A program made the position numbers and the translations under genes. DNA of 64,000 nucleotides from JALYRV01 sp036675475 (GTDB taxonomy: Bacteria > Acidobacteriota > Vicinamibacteria > Vicinamibacterales > SCN-69-37), in contig JAKFEY010000043.1 in NCBI GenBank assembly GCA_036675475.1, positions 1-64,000 on the forward strand, given 5' to 3'. Below the pieces are notes generated by a model. That model did not search any database. It was given only the letters and a program-made list of their open reading frames with translations, and was not told where the DNA came from. This document shows, piece by piece, positions 9,080-16,478 of this stretch. Position 1 is the stretch's first letter, and each line of letters opens with the position of its first letter.

Positions 9080-9127
9080 ACGGGGACGGGTCTGATTTTC
9101 GCCGAAAATTAGACCCGTCCCCATTTA
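9078..9127 (+). repeat. REP-like palindrome (GGGGACGGGTCT family), copy 1
   Basis: Arms GGGGACGGGTCT (9082-9093) and AGACCCGTCCCC (9111-9122) are perfect complements. Flanking bases extend the pairing to about 22 per arm with two mismatches, around a 6-base loop. The palindrome overlaps the TAA stop of the DUF4097-like gene. A second, perfect copy lies at 57101-57167. REP elements of this kind are often spread by RAYT (TnpREP) transposases, but none is in the window. Confidence 0.88.
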
Positions 9128-9217
9128 CTCCAGCTCGGCCCGACTCTTGCTAGAGCAGGCCTCGATGCTACGGGTGTCCCGTTAACGGCTCCCCGCGCAC
9201 GGAGGCAGAAGCTCAGC

Positions 9218-9763
9218 ATGAGACGGATTGGATGGACAGTTCTGGCGGCGCTCCTCGTGGTGCCCGCTTCCGCAGGCGCCCAGGCCCGGGTGCCCGACTC
9301 GCAGTCCATGGCGGTCGGGGTCGACGCGGGCATTCTCTTTCCGGGCGATCATCTCGAGCCCGGTCCCATCGTCAACGGCCTGTGGGAGTACTATTTCACT
9401 CCCCGCGCCGGCATCCGGACTACGCTTGGGTGGGCCAACCCCTCGTTCGAACGCGAGGACGAGGACTCCCAGCGGCAGATCAAGCTTGCGCTGGATTTGC
9501 TCTATAACTGGGAGTACGGGAAGGTGCACCCGTTCGTCACCGGGGGCGGCGGGGTCTGGTTCCTGCAGGAGAAGGACAACGGCGACAACATCGGCGACAG
9601 CGAGCACAAAGGCGGTCTCACGGTCGGGGCCGGCATCGATTACTTCGTCACTCGAACGGCCACGGTGAAGTTCGAGGGACGGTATGACTGGGTAGCCGTG
9701 GACGACGGGCGGGCGGATCCTTCGGGGATTTCGCTGACCGTCGGCGTGAAGAAATTCTTCTGA
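9218..9763 (+). CDS. Outer-membrane beta-barrel protein (OmpA/OprF-type porin-like fold)
   Basis: The 181-residue product has a signal peptide (about 1-23, ending AGAQ). It then shows eight or so amphipathic strands with aromatic belts, for example NGLWEYYFTPRAGIRTTLGW and VHPFVTGGGGVWFLQ, and ends in SLTVGVKKFF with a terminal Phe. Size and pattern fit an eight-stranded outer-membrane barrel. No enzyme motif is visible. It is followed 14 bases later by a small secreted protein gene with a GAGGAG-type ribosome site, so these two form a pair, perhaps under the upstream ECF sigma (inference). Confidence 0.8.
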   Translation: MRRIGWTVLAALLVVPASAGAQARVPDSQSMAVGVDAGILFPGDHLEPGPIVNGLWEYYFTPRAGIRTTLGWANPSFEREDEDSQRQIKLALDLLYNWEYGKVHPFVTGGGGVWFLQEKDNGDNIGDSEHKGGLTVGAGIDYFVTRTATVKFEGRYDWVAVDDGRADPSGISLTVGVKKFF

Positions 9764-9777
9764 GGAGGCAGACGATC

Positions 9778-10293
9778 ATGAGGACGCGATTCATCGTCGC
9801 AGCATTGGTTGCGACCCTGGGAGCCACGACGGCTCTCGCAGCACAACAGCAGACGACCGGCGGCAACCCGGCCCGCACGGGCGAAGTCGGCGGCACGGGC
9901 GCGGCGACGCCGCCCGAAGTGCCGATGGGCGAGCTCGCGCTCGGCTCGGTGCGCATCCGGTTCAACACGATGGCCAACGGCGAGGCGCTGCCCGCCGGCA
10001 CCTACACGGTGCGCCTGACGCCGGCCGAGGGCCAGCCGCCGGCGGCGGGCATCACCGAGCACTACGAGCGCTGGGTGGAGTTCTCGCAGGGCGGCGCGGT
10101 CAAGGGCAAGGAAGTCGTGAGCATCGTGCCGGCGGCCGAAATCGCCGGCGTGGCGAACGACCCGGCGCCGGGCCGCAACCGCAGCAAGGTCGAGATGCTG
10201 CGCAACAACGAGTTCGTCCGGGTCTGGATCAACCGCGACGGCAACCACTTCCTGGTGCACCTCGTGCCGCAGAATCAGGGCAAGGGCAACTAG
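9778..10293 (+). CDS. Small secreted protein of unknown function
   Basis: The 171-residue product has a clear signal peptide (about 1-22, ending ALAAQQ) and a Gly/Thr/Pro-rich linker. A compact beta-rich domain follows (about 55-165) with GELALGSVRIRFNTMANGEA, AGTYTVRLTP and VRVWINRDGNHFLVHLV. The GTYTVRLTP strand resembles carboxypeptidase-regulatory or other Ig-like exported domains, but I do not assign a family. GAGG at 9763-9766 precedes the ATG. A strong hairpin terminator follows at 10320-10348, making this the last gene of the unit. Confidence 0.65.
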   Translation: MRTRFIVAALVATLGATTALAAQQQTTGGNPARTGEVGGTGAATPPEVPMGELALGSVRIRFNTMANGEALPAGTYTVRLTPAEGQPPAAGITEHYERWVEFSQGGAVKGKEVVSIVPAAEIAGVANDPAPGRNRSKVEMLRNNEFVRVWINRDGNHFLVHLVPQNQGKGN

Positions 10294-10319
10294 CGCAGGT
10301 TCGCGGACGCGCTCACGAG

Positions 10320-10348
10320 GGGCCGGCTTCCGCCGGCCCTTTGTGTTT
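10320..10348 (+). terminator. Rho-independent terminator
   Basis: GGGCCGGC (10320-10327) pairs perfectly with GCCGGCCC (10332-10339) across a TTCC loop and is followed by TTTGTGTTT. It lies 26 bases after the secreted protein gene and just before the four-helix-bundle element. Confidence 0.88.
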
Positions 10349-10349
10349 A

Positions 10350-10411
10350 ATTGAAAAATGTAAGTTGTAAATTGTAAATTGCATTGGTCATCGCGACATT
10401 GGGTCATTGCC
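10350..10411 (+). repeat. Left inverted-repeat arm of the four-helix-bundle element
   Basis: The core 10350-10386 reads as ATTGAAAAATG, then TTGTAAATT-type units ending GCATTG. It is complementary to 10854-10890 with two differences. The outer part (10387-10411) keeps the CATTG units and overlaps the 3' end of the gene. Confidence 0.85.
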
Positions 10412-10783
10412 GCGCCGCTTGCGGCTTTGCTCCTCGCGCGCCTGCGCCGTGTTGCGAGACGCCGCGAGGATTCTGGCCAGCTGGCGCCCCTCGTCCAGTG
10501 CCCGCGCCGTGACGGCTCCGCCCTCGATGCCTTCGCGGTGCGACATCTCGAGCCATCCCACGGCTTCGTCAACCTCTTCGAGCGCAATCGAGAGCTTGGC
10601 GACAAACTCCCGGTGCGAGCGCGCGATACATGCCGCGCGATAGTTGCTGGCAGCGGAATCGGCTGCCCGTTTGAGTTGACTGGCGCGGTTGCGGGTTTCG
10701 AACTCCCGAAACAGCGGCTTGATGAGATGACCGACGTCGACGGCCCAGGCGGTGATGCGTTCGCGAAGTTCTTCAGGCGTCAT
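10388..10783 (-). CDS. Four-helix bundle protein (S23/Avd-like family)
   Basis: The 131-residue, almost all-helical protein matches the small four-helix-bundle family. That family includes proteins encoded in 23S rRNA intervening sequences and the Avd accessory proteins of diversity-generating retroelements. Typical features are the N-terminal helix MTPEELRERI, the central SAASNYRAACIARSHREFVAKLSIALEEVDEAVGWLE region (quoted in parts: SNYRAACIARS and LEEVDEAVGWL), and the C-terminal ARILAASRNTAQ. ATG 10783 is preferred to ATG 10801 because the broken homolog at 37288 also begins MTPEE. No rRNA, reverse transcriptase or variable repeat is nearby, so the gene is free-standing. Its role is unknown; family members are thought to bind nucleic acid or RT complexes. 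Confidence 0.85.
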   Translation of the reverse strand: MTPEELRERITAWAVDVGHLIKPLFREFETRNRASQLKRAADSAASNYRAACIARSHREFVAKLSIALEEVDEAVGWLEMSHREGIEGGAVTARALDEGRQLARILAASRNTAQAREEQSRKRRGNDPMSR

Positions 10784-10828
10784 GCGCGGGCACAAGGGCA
10801 TCTTTCATGCCCGCGCATTTCCGGGACT

Positions 10829-10890
10829 TTCAATGCCGCAATGGCACAATCTGCAATGCAATTTACAACTTACAATTTACATTTTTCAAT
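10829..10890 (+). repeat. Right inverted-repeat arm of the four-helix-bundle element
   Basis: The core 10854-10890 is the inverted copy of 10350-10386 (two differences). The inner part 10829-10853 retains CAATG units spaced like those of the left arm. It ends 4 bases before the stop codon of the ribonuclease G/E gene. Confidence 0.85.
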
Positions 10891-10894
10891 GTCC

Positions 10895-12727
10895 TCACAG
10901 GGCCATCAAGTCGAACTGCTCATGATGCAACTGCCCGTCCGACTTGAGCGTGACGTGGCGGCCGACTGAGTCCTGCAGCTCGCGGAACAGGACGCGTTCT
11001 TCTTCGCGCAGTGCGCGCGCGATGTCGGGGTTGACGCGCAGCACGAGGCCCTGGCCGTCGAGATCGGGCGTCATCTTGCGCACCTCGGTCAGGATTTCGT
11101 AGCAGATCATCGACGTGGCCTTGATCGTGCCCGAGCCGGCGCAGTACGGGCACGGCTCGGTGAGCTGGCGCTCGAGGCTCTGCTTCACGCGCTTGCGCGT
11201 GACGATCACCAGCCCGAAGTCCGACACCTGGATGGCCTTCGACGGCGCGCGATCCTTGCGCAGCTCCTGCTCGACGGCCTGGAAGACTTTCTGGCGGTTC
11301 TTCTTCTCTTCCATGTCGATCAGATCGAGCACGATGATGCCGCCCAGATCGCGCAGCCGGATCTGCCGCACGATTTCCTTCACCGCTTCGAGGTTGGTCT
11401 TGAGAATCGTGTCTTCGAGCCGGCCCGTCTTCTTGCCGACGTACCGGCCGGTGTTGACGTCGATGGCGACCAGCGCCTCGGTTTGGTTGATGACGATGTA
11501 GCCGCCCGACTTGAGCCACACCTTGCTGCGCAGGGCCTTGTCGACTTCCTGCTGCACGCCGTATTCCTCGAAGATCGGAAAGTCGCGCGTGTAGTGCTTG
11601 ATGCGCGGCAGCATGGCCGGCATGAAGCGCTCGATGAGCGTGACGACGCGGCGGTATTCCTGCTCGTTGTCGATGCGGATGGCCGAGTACTGCTCGTTGA
11701 GCAGATCGCGCAGCAGCTTGGCCACGAGCGACTGCTCGCGGTAAATCACCGCGGGCGCGCGCGACGTGTCCATCTTCACGCGGATCTCTTTCCAGATCTC
11801 GTGGAAGTAGCCCAGGTCGGAGTTGATGTCGGCCTCGGGACGGCTGGCCGCGGCCGTGCGGATGATGACGCCGCCGCCGAAGTCGTGCTCCTGGCGGAAG
11901 CTCTTGACGAGGCCGCGCAGCCGGCCGCGCTCCTCGCGCGATTCGATCTTGCGCGAGACGCCGACGTGATCGACCGTCGGCATGAAGACGAGGAAGCGGC
12001 CGGGCAGGCTCAGGTGCGACGTGATGCGCGCGCCTTTCGTGCCGAGCGGCTCCTTCACGATCTGGACGAGGATTTCCTGCCCTTCCTTGAGGAGTTCCTC
12101 GATCTTTCTTCGGGGCTCTGCCCCGAACCCCGGCTCGGTCGCGCGCGGGGCCCCTACGCCCCGCTCCGCTCCCTCGCGCTTCGCCCCTCGGGGCTCTGCC
12201 CCGAACCCCGGCTCGGTCGCTCGCGGTTCGCCCGCACTCTCGCGCTTTCCACCGCCCTGGTTGCGCCGGGCCGCCTGCGATCGGCCGCGGCCGCCCGCGC
12301 CGGCGACGGGGCCGCCGCCGTTGCCGCCGTTCGACTCCGGCGCCGGCTCGCCCACGTCGCCCGAGGCGTCCGTCTCGGCCTGCTCGGCGTCTTCCGCGGC
12401 TGCCTGCGCCGCCTGCACCGCGTCGGCGGCGTCGGGCACGGCCCCGGCCACCGGCCCGTCCACGTCATCGTCGGTCTCGAAACGCTCGACCGCTTCGGCC
12501 GGGCTGATCACGTCGGTGACGTAGAGGAAGGCGTCGCGCTCGAGCCCGATGTCAACGAAGGCCGACTGCATGCCGGGCAGCACCTTCGACACCCGGCCCT
12601 TGTAGATGTTGCCGACCACGCCGCGCTGATGCTCGCGCTCGACGAAAATCTCGGCAACCAGGTCGTCCTCGAGAATGGCCACGCGTGTTTCGTGGGGATT
12701 CGAGGAGACGATCATCTCCTTGTTCAT
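10895..12727 (-). CDS. rng: Ribonuclease G/E family endoribonuclease
   Basis: From ATG 12727 the product has 610 residues. It begins with the RNase G/E N-terminus (MIVSSNPHETRVAILED) and an S1 domain (GNIYKGRVSKVLPGMQSAFV). The core includes the magnesium-binding Asp residues in VAIDVNTGRYVG and GGIIVLDLIDMEE, and the zinc-link Cys pair CPYCAGSG. The enzyme cuts single-stranded RNA in rRNA maturation and mRNA decay. About 100 extra residues split the S1 domain (about 90-210): an Ala/Gly/Glu-rich linker and, at about 169-206, two copies of RATEPGFGAEPR encoded by a GC-rich palindromic repeat in frame. It is the last gene of the mre operon, a common position for rng. The longer frame to 12808 adds residues outside the family. 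Confidence 0.93.
   Translation of the reverse strand: MNKEMIVSSNPHETRVAILEDDLVAEIFVEREHQRGVVGNIYKGRVSKVLPGMQSAFVDIGLERDAFLYVTDVISPAEAVERFETDDDVDGPVAGAVPDAADAVQAAQAAAEDAEQAETDASGDVGEPAPESNGGNGGGPVAGAGGRGRSQAARRNQGGGKRESAGEPRATEPGFGAEPRGAKREGAERGVGAPRATEPGFGAEPRRKIEELLKEGQEILVQIVKEPLGTKGARITSHLSLPGRFLVFMPTVDHVGVSRKIESREERGRLRGLVKSFRQEHDFGGGVIIRTAAASRPEADINSDLGYFHEIWKEIRVKMDTSRAPAVIYREQSLVAKLLRDLLNEQYSAIRIDNEQEYRRVVTLIERFMPAMLPRIKHYTRDFPIFEEYGVQQEVDKALRSKVWLKSGGYIVINQTEALVAIDVNTGRYVGKKTGRLEDTILKTNLEAVKEIVRQIRLRDLGGIIVLDLIDMEEKKNRQKVFQAVEQELRKDRAPSKAIQVSDFGLVIVTRKRVKQSLERQLTEPCPYCAGSGTIKATSMICYEILTEVRKMTPDLDGQGLVLRVNPDIARALREEERVLFRELQDSVGRHVTLKSDGQLHHEQFDLMAL
12110..12220 (-). repeat. GC-rich palindromic element inserted in frame in rng
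   Basis: Two identical 33-base copies (12110-12142 and 12188-12220), each containing the hairpin CGGGGC-TCT-GCCCCG, flank a block at 12146-12164. Read on the coding strand, that block is GCGGGGCGTAGGGGCCCCG. The same block with one or two changes occurs at 53617-53635 and 20006-20025. The element keeps the rng frame open and encodes RATEPGFGAEPR twice within the S1-domain loop. Confidence 0.82.
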
Positions 12728-12893
12728 GCGGGAAGCTCCGGCGGAGCGGTACGGCTGCAGGGCGCAGGACACCCGCGGCGCCGGAAAGGGCGGCCAGCGT
12801 GGCGGCAAGCGTCAGGAACAGCAGCAGCATCGTCTACGCGAAAGATCGTGGCCGCCGGCTCACACCGGCAACCGGCTACCGGTTACCGGCAAC

Positions 12894-13997
12894 CTAGTTA
12901 GTAAATCTCCTCATCCTGACGTTCAGGATGAGACCAAACGCGGCGAACGTCGCAATCAGCGACGATCCGCCGTAACTCATGAGCGGCAGGGTCAGGCCTT
13001 TGACGGGCGCCAGCCCCGCGGACATGGTGATGTTGTACATCACCTGGAACGCAAACCCCGAGACAATGCCGACGACCAGATAGGTCCCCACCTTGTCTTT
13101 CGCGAGACGCGCCGCGTCGAGGCTGCGAAGGAGCACGAAGAGGTACAGGCCGAGCGCCACGAGCACGCCGAGGAAGCCGTGCTCCTCTGCCAGCACCGAA
13201 AAGACGAAGTCGTTGTGGGCGACGGGCAGGAACCCGTAGCCGCCCTGGGTGCCCTGGCGGAACCCCTTGCCGGTCAGGCCTCCCGACCCAACCGTGACCC
13301 GCGCTTGAATCTGCTGATACCCGGCGCCGCGAGGGTCGCGCTCGGGATCGAGGAAGGTCTGGATGCGCTCCTTCTGGTACGGCTTGAGGGCGTACGACCA
13401 GGCGAGCGGCGACAACAGGATGCCGATGATCGCCGCCACCACCAGCAGGCGCATGCGAAGACCGGCGAGATAGACGATGCCCAGGAAGACCGGCAGCAGC
13501 GTGGCGGCCGTGCCGAGATCGGGCTGGCGGGCGATGAGCAGAAACGGAATGAGCGTGAAGACGCCGCCGACCAGCAGGTCGGACGACAGGCGCGCGCCGC
13601 GGCGGTTCTCGCCGAAATACATGGCGAGCACCATGGCCACCGCGATGCGGCCGAACTCCGACGGCTGGAGGTTGAAGAACCCGAGCGGGATCCACCGGCG
13701 CGAGCCGCCGCGGACGACGCCCACGAAGAAGACGGCCACCAGCAGCAGGATGACGCCGCCATAGATGAACAGCGACCGCTGCGTGAGCGATCGATAGTCG
13801 ATCGACATGCAGACGGCCATCAGGATGATGCCGAGCACCAGCGCCTGCAGCTGCGTCCAGAACTCGCGGCCGGCCTGATTGGAGCCGAGATCGTAGGTGG
13901 TCGAATAGATCATCGCGAGGCCCATGCAGGACAGCGCGAGGATGGCCCCGATCAGGGGCCAGTCGATGTGGAAGGTCAGGCGGCGTTCGAAGATCAC
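12894..13997 (-). CDS. rodA: Rod shape-determining protein RodA (SEDS glycosyltransferase)
   Basis: The 367-residue protein has about ten transmembrane helices and SEDS motifs: PDLGTAATLLPVFLG, the GYGFLPVAHNDFVFSVLAEE loop, and the C-terminal GLTLPLMSYGGSSLIATF. RodA polymerises lipid II glycan strands together with the class B transpeptidase PBP2 during cell elongation. The ATG overlaps the TGA of mrdA by 4 bases, so the polymerase and its transpeptidase are coupled. Length and motifs are normal for the family. Confidence 0.95.
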   Translation of the reverse strand: MIFERRLTFHIDWPLIGAILALSCMGLAMIYSTTYDLGSNQAGREFWTQLQALVLGIILMAVCMSIDYRSLTQRSLFIYGGVILLLVAVFFVGVVRGGSRRWIPLGFFNLQPSEFGRIAVAMVLAMYFGENRRGARLSSDLLVGGVFTLIPFLLIARQPDLGTAATLLPVFLGIVYLAGLRMRLLVVAAIIGILLSPLAWSYALKPYQKERIQTFLDPERDPRGAGYQQIQARVTVGSGGLTGKGFRQGTQGGYGFLPVAHNDFVFSVLAEEHGFLGVLVALGLYLFVLLRSLDAARLAKDKVGTYLVVGIVSGFAFQVMYNITMSAGLAPVKGLTLPLMSYGGSSLIATFAAFGLILNVRMRRFTN

Positions 13998-15925
13998 CGT
14001 CCCCCGGCTCCCGTGGTGGGCGCGGTGGGTGTCGTGGGCGCGGTCGGCACGGCGCCTGGCAGCGGCGCGAGCGTCGGCAGCGGGCGGCCTTCCTTCTTCG
14101 CGAAGTAGGTTTCGAGCACGTGCTTCGCGATGGGCGCGCCGAGGTAGCCGTGCTCGGAGTTTTCGGTGAACACGACTCCGGCCACTTCAGGCGTGTCCGA
14201 CGGCGCGTAGAAAATCCACCAGCCGTGATCGCGGAAGCGCTTCGCGACGTCGCCGCGCAGCCGCGCGCGATTTTCGAGCGAGATGTTCGCCTGCGCCGTG
14301 CCGGTCTTGCCGGCGACGTTGTAGCCTTCCATGCGGGCCCGGCCGCCCGTGCCGCCTCCGGCGTTGACGACCATCCACATGCCTTCGTGAATCGCCTTGA
14401 CGTGCTCGGGATCCATCTTGGTGACCGACCTGGGATCCGGCCGCGTGACCGCCTTCCACTCCCTGCCGTCGAAGATTTCCTTCACCAGGTTCGGCTCGAA
14501 GAGCGTGCCGCCATTGGCGATCGTTGCCGCGAACATCGCGAGCGCCATCGGCGTCACGGCCACCGCGCCCTGGCCGATCGACACCGAGACGGTTTCGCCG
14601 GGATACCACCTGCCGTCCTTGCGCGTCTTCTTCGCCCACTCGCTCGACGCAATGAAGCTCGCCACTTCATTCGGCAGATCGATCCCCGTCTTGCCGACCA
14701 GTCCGAGTCTTTCCGCCCACTTGTGAATGATGTCGATCTTGTCGCCGAGCTTTGCGCCAATCGTGTAGAAATACACGTTGCATGACTGCTGGATCGCCTG
14801 CCGCAGATCCACGCTGCCGTGCCCACCCGGGCGGTGACACTGGAAATAGCGCCCGTAGAACACGCCGCCGCCGCTGCAGTGCACGCGCGTCGACGGGTTA
14901 ATGATGCCTTCCTGCAGGCCCACCACCGCCATCAGAATCTTGAACGTGGAGCCGGGCGGGTACGTGCCCTGAATCAACCGGTTGTTGAGCGGCTTCAGGT
15001 CGTCCTCGTTGAGCGCGTCCCACGTGGCCTGATCGATGCCGACCGCGAAATCATTCGGGTCGTACGCCGGCAGGCTCGTCATCGCGAGCACGTCGCCGTT
15101 GCTCGGATCGATGAACGCCGCCGCGCCCCAGTAGTTGTAGTGGCGGAAGGCGGCCTCGAGCGCGAGCTGCATGTCGAGGTCGATGGTGAGCTTGATGGGA
15201 TTGCCGTCGACCGGATTCTGGAGGCTTGCCTCGTCTTCCTCGATCTCGCGTCCCTTGCTGTCGACCACCACGTAGCGCGCCCCGTCTCGGCCCATCAGCA
15301 GCGAATTCAGGGCGAGCTCGATACCCGACTGCCCCACGATGTCGCCCGGCTCGAGCGTCGCGAACTCGGGCCGCGCGAGCTGCGCCTCGTTGACCTCGCC
15401 GACGTACCCGAAGACATGTGCCGCGAGGGAGTTGTCGGGATACCGCCGCGTCGGGATGTCGTCGATGATCACACCCGGCAGCTCGATCAGGCGCGCCTTC
15501 ACGCGCGCGATCTGCGCGCGCGAGGCGTTCTCGATGACCGGCACCGGCCGATAGATGGGCTCCCGCTTGTGTTTCTCGATCTCGGCATGCATCGCCGCCG
15601 GATCGGCGCCGGTGATCTCGGCAAGCAGCGCAAGCGTCGCGTCCATGTCCTCGGTCTGCTCGCGCGAGATGGAAATATTCTGGACTTCCTGGTTCTGGAC
15701 CATCACGCGCCCGTTGCGATCGAGCAAAGGGCCGCGCGGCGCGCGCAGCGTGATGACGCGAATGGCGTTGGCGTCGGCGCGGGCCGCGAACTCCTCGTGA
15801 CGCGCGACCTGGAACCACCAGAACGCCACGGCGAGGGCCGAAAACACAACGATGACGCCCGCCTTGATGATGGTGAGGCGGATGGAGAACGTGCGCCGAT
15901 CTTCGTGTGCTGCAGGCGACGTCAT
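13994..15925 (-). CDS. mrdA: Penicillin-binding protein 2 (elongasome transpeptidase)
   Basis: The 643-residue protein has one N-terminal membrane anchor (about 18-38), a PBP dimerisation region (about 60-235), and a transpeptidase domain with all three active-site motifs: STFK at 326-329, SCN at 381-383 and KTGT at 540-543. It cross-links peptidoglycan in the periplasm with RodA and MreCD. A Pro/Thr/Ala-rich tail (about 615-643) is extra. It lies downstream of mreD (31-base gap) and overlaps rodA. Confidence 0.95.
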   Translation of the reverse strand: MTSPAAHEDRRTFSIRLTIIKAGVIVVFSALAVAFWWFQVARHEEFAARADANAIRVITLRAPRGPLLDRNGRVMVQNQEVQNISISREQTEDMDATLALLAEITGADPAAMHAEIEKHKREPIYRPVPVIENASRAQIARVKARLIELPGVIIDDIPTRRYPDNSLAAHVFGYVGEVNEAQLARPEFATLEPGDIVGQSGIELALNSLLMGRDGARYVVVDSKGREIEEDEASLQNPVDGNPIKLTIDLDMQLALEAAFRHYNYWGAAAFIDPSNGDVLAMTSLPAYDPNDFAVGIDQATWDALNEDDLKPLNNRLIQGTYPPGSTFKILMAVVGLQEGIINPSTRVHCSGGGVFYGRYFQCHRPGGHGSVDLRQAIQQSCNVYFYTIGAKLGDKIDIIHKWAERLGLVGKTGIDLPNEVASFIASSEWAKKTRKDGRWYPGETVSVSIGQGAVAVTPMALAMFAATIANGGTLFEPNLVKEIFDGREWKAVTRPDPRSVTKMDPEHVKAIHEGMWMVVNAGGGTGGRARMEGYNVAGKTGTAQANISLENRARLRGDVAKRFRDHGWWIFYAPSDTPEVAGVVFTENSEHGYLGAPIAKHVLETYFAKKEGRPLPTLAPLPGAVPTAPTTPTAPTTGAGGR

Positions 15926-15956
15926 AAGTGCCCCTAAAACCTTATGTTACCAATGT

Positions 15957-16478
15957 TTACCAGCGTCCACCACTGCTCAACCTCGACCGGCGGGCTCTGC
16001 GGCGCGCCGCAAACCCGGGCGCGAGCTCGATGATCTGGAACACCACCAGGCCGATGGCGGCGTTAATGAGCGCCTGCATGGTCACGCTCGTCCACGGCAC
16101 GGCCGTTGGGCGCTGCTCGATGAGGGCGTAGAGGCCCCAGAAGACGAGCTGGTGGACGAACGTGCCGGCAATGAAGACCAGCAGCCGGGGCACGAACTGC
16201 GCCACGATGAACTGGGTGCCCACGGCGCCGGCGAGAAAGCCGACGAGGGTCTTCGAGAAGCCGCCGACCCCAAGCACACCGCCCGAGAGCGCGTCCTGCG
16301 CCAGCCCGCCGAGCGTGCCGGCCAGAAGCCCAGCCGCCGGCCCCCACGCCAGCGCGCAGAAACACACGGCCACCAGGACGAGGTCGATCGCCCACCCGCC
16401 GCCCACCGTAAAGCGCGTCAGCGACGTCTGCAGCACCAGCCCGGCCGCCACGATCAGGACGATCCCGATGGTTCTCAC
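15957..16478 (-). CDS. mreD: Rod shape-determining protein MreD
   Basis: The 173-residue protein has about five or six transmembrane segments and the MreD pattern (IDLVLVAVCFCALAWGPAAG, then GGLAQDALSGGVLGVGGFSK). MreD is a membrane subunit of the elongasome. GTG 16478 is chosen because it overlaps the TGA of mreC as GTGA; an upstream in-frame ATG at 16502 would overlap mreC further. The position between mreC and mrdA is the usual one. Confidence 0.9.
   Translation of the reverse strand: MRTIGIVLIVAAGLVLQTSLTRFTVGGGWAIDLVLVAVCFCALAWGPAAGLLAGTLGGLAQDALSGGVLGVGGFSKTLVGFLAGAVGTQFIVAQFVPRLLVFIAGTFVHQLVFWGLYALIEQRPTAVPWTSVTMQALINAAIGLVVFQIIELAPGFAARRRARRSRLSSGGRW

Larger units (their letters stand above)
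10350..10890 (-). mobile_element. Putative four-helix-bundle gene element bounded by inverted repeats
   Basis: The 37-base left arm (10350-10386) and right arm (10854-10890) are inverted copies with two differences. Both are AT-rich runs of ATTG/TTGTAA-like units in a GC-rich genome. Weaker pairing (CATTG units at the same spacing) extends each arm to about 62 bases, to 10411 and from 10829. Between them lies one intact four-helix-bundle gene. A broken gene of the same family at 37193-37288 has comparable, more decayed flanks. No transposase is present and no target-site duplication is evident. Calling it mobile is inference. Confidence 0.5.

Noticed and set aside
6797..9124. A 775-codon open frame on the minus strand opposite the ECF sigma, anti-sigma and DUF4097-like genes
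   Set aside because: It is antisense to three well-supported genes, has the Arg/Ala/His-rich composition typical of shadow frames in GC-rich DNA, and shows no domain.
10388..10783. Diversity-generating retroelement, because the protein is Avd-like
   Set aside because: There is no reverse transcriptase, template repeat or variable repeat anywhere in the window, so only the accessory-type fold is shared.
12552..12830. A short minus-strand frame with a signal-peptide-like start (MLLLFLTLAATLAALSG)
   Set aside because: Only the first 30 or so codons lie outside rng and the rest runs out of frame through it. There is no ribosome site or family match, so it is probably chance or a decayed fragment.
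11483..12901. A 472-codon plus-strand frame across rng
   Set aside because: It is antisense to RNase G/E, and its apparent repeats come from the palindromic element and the rng codon pattern.
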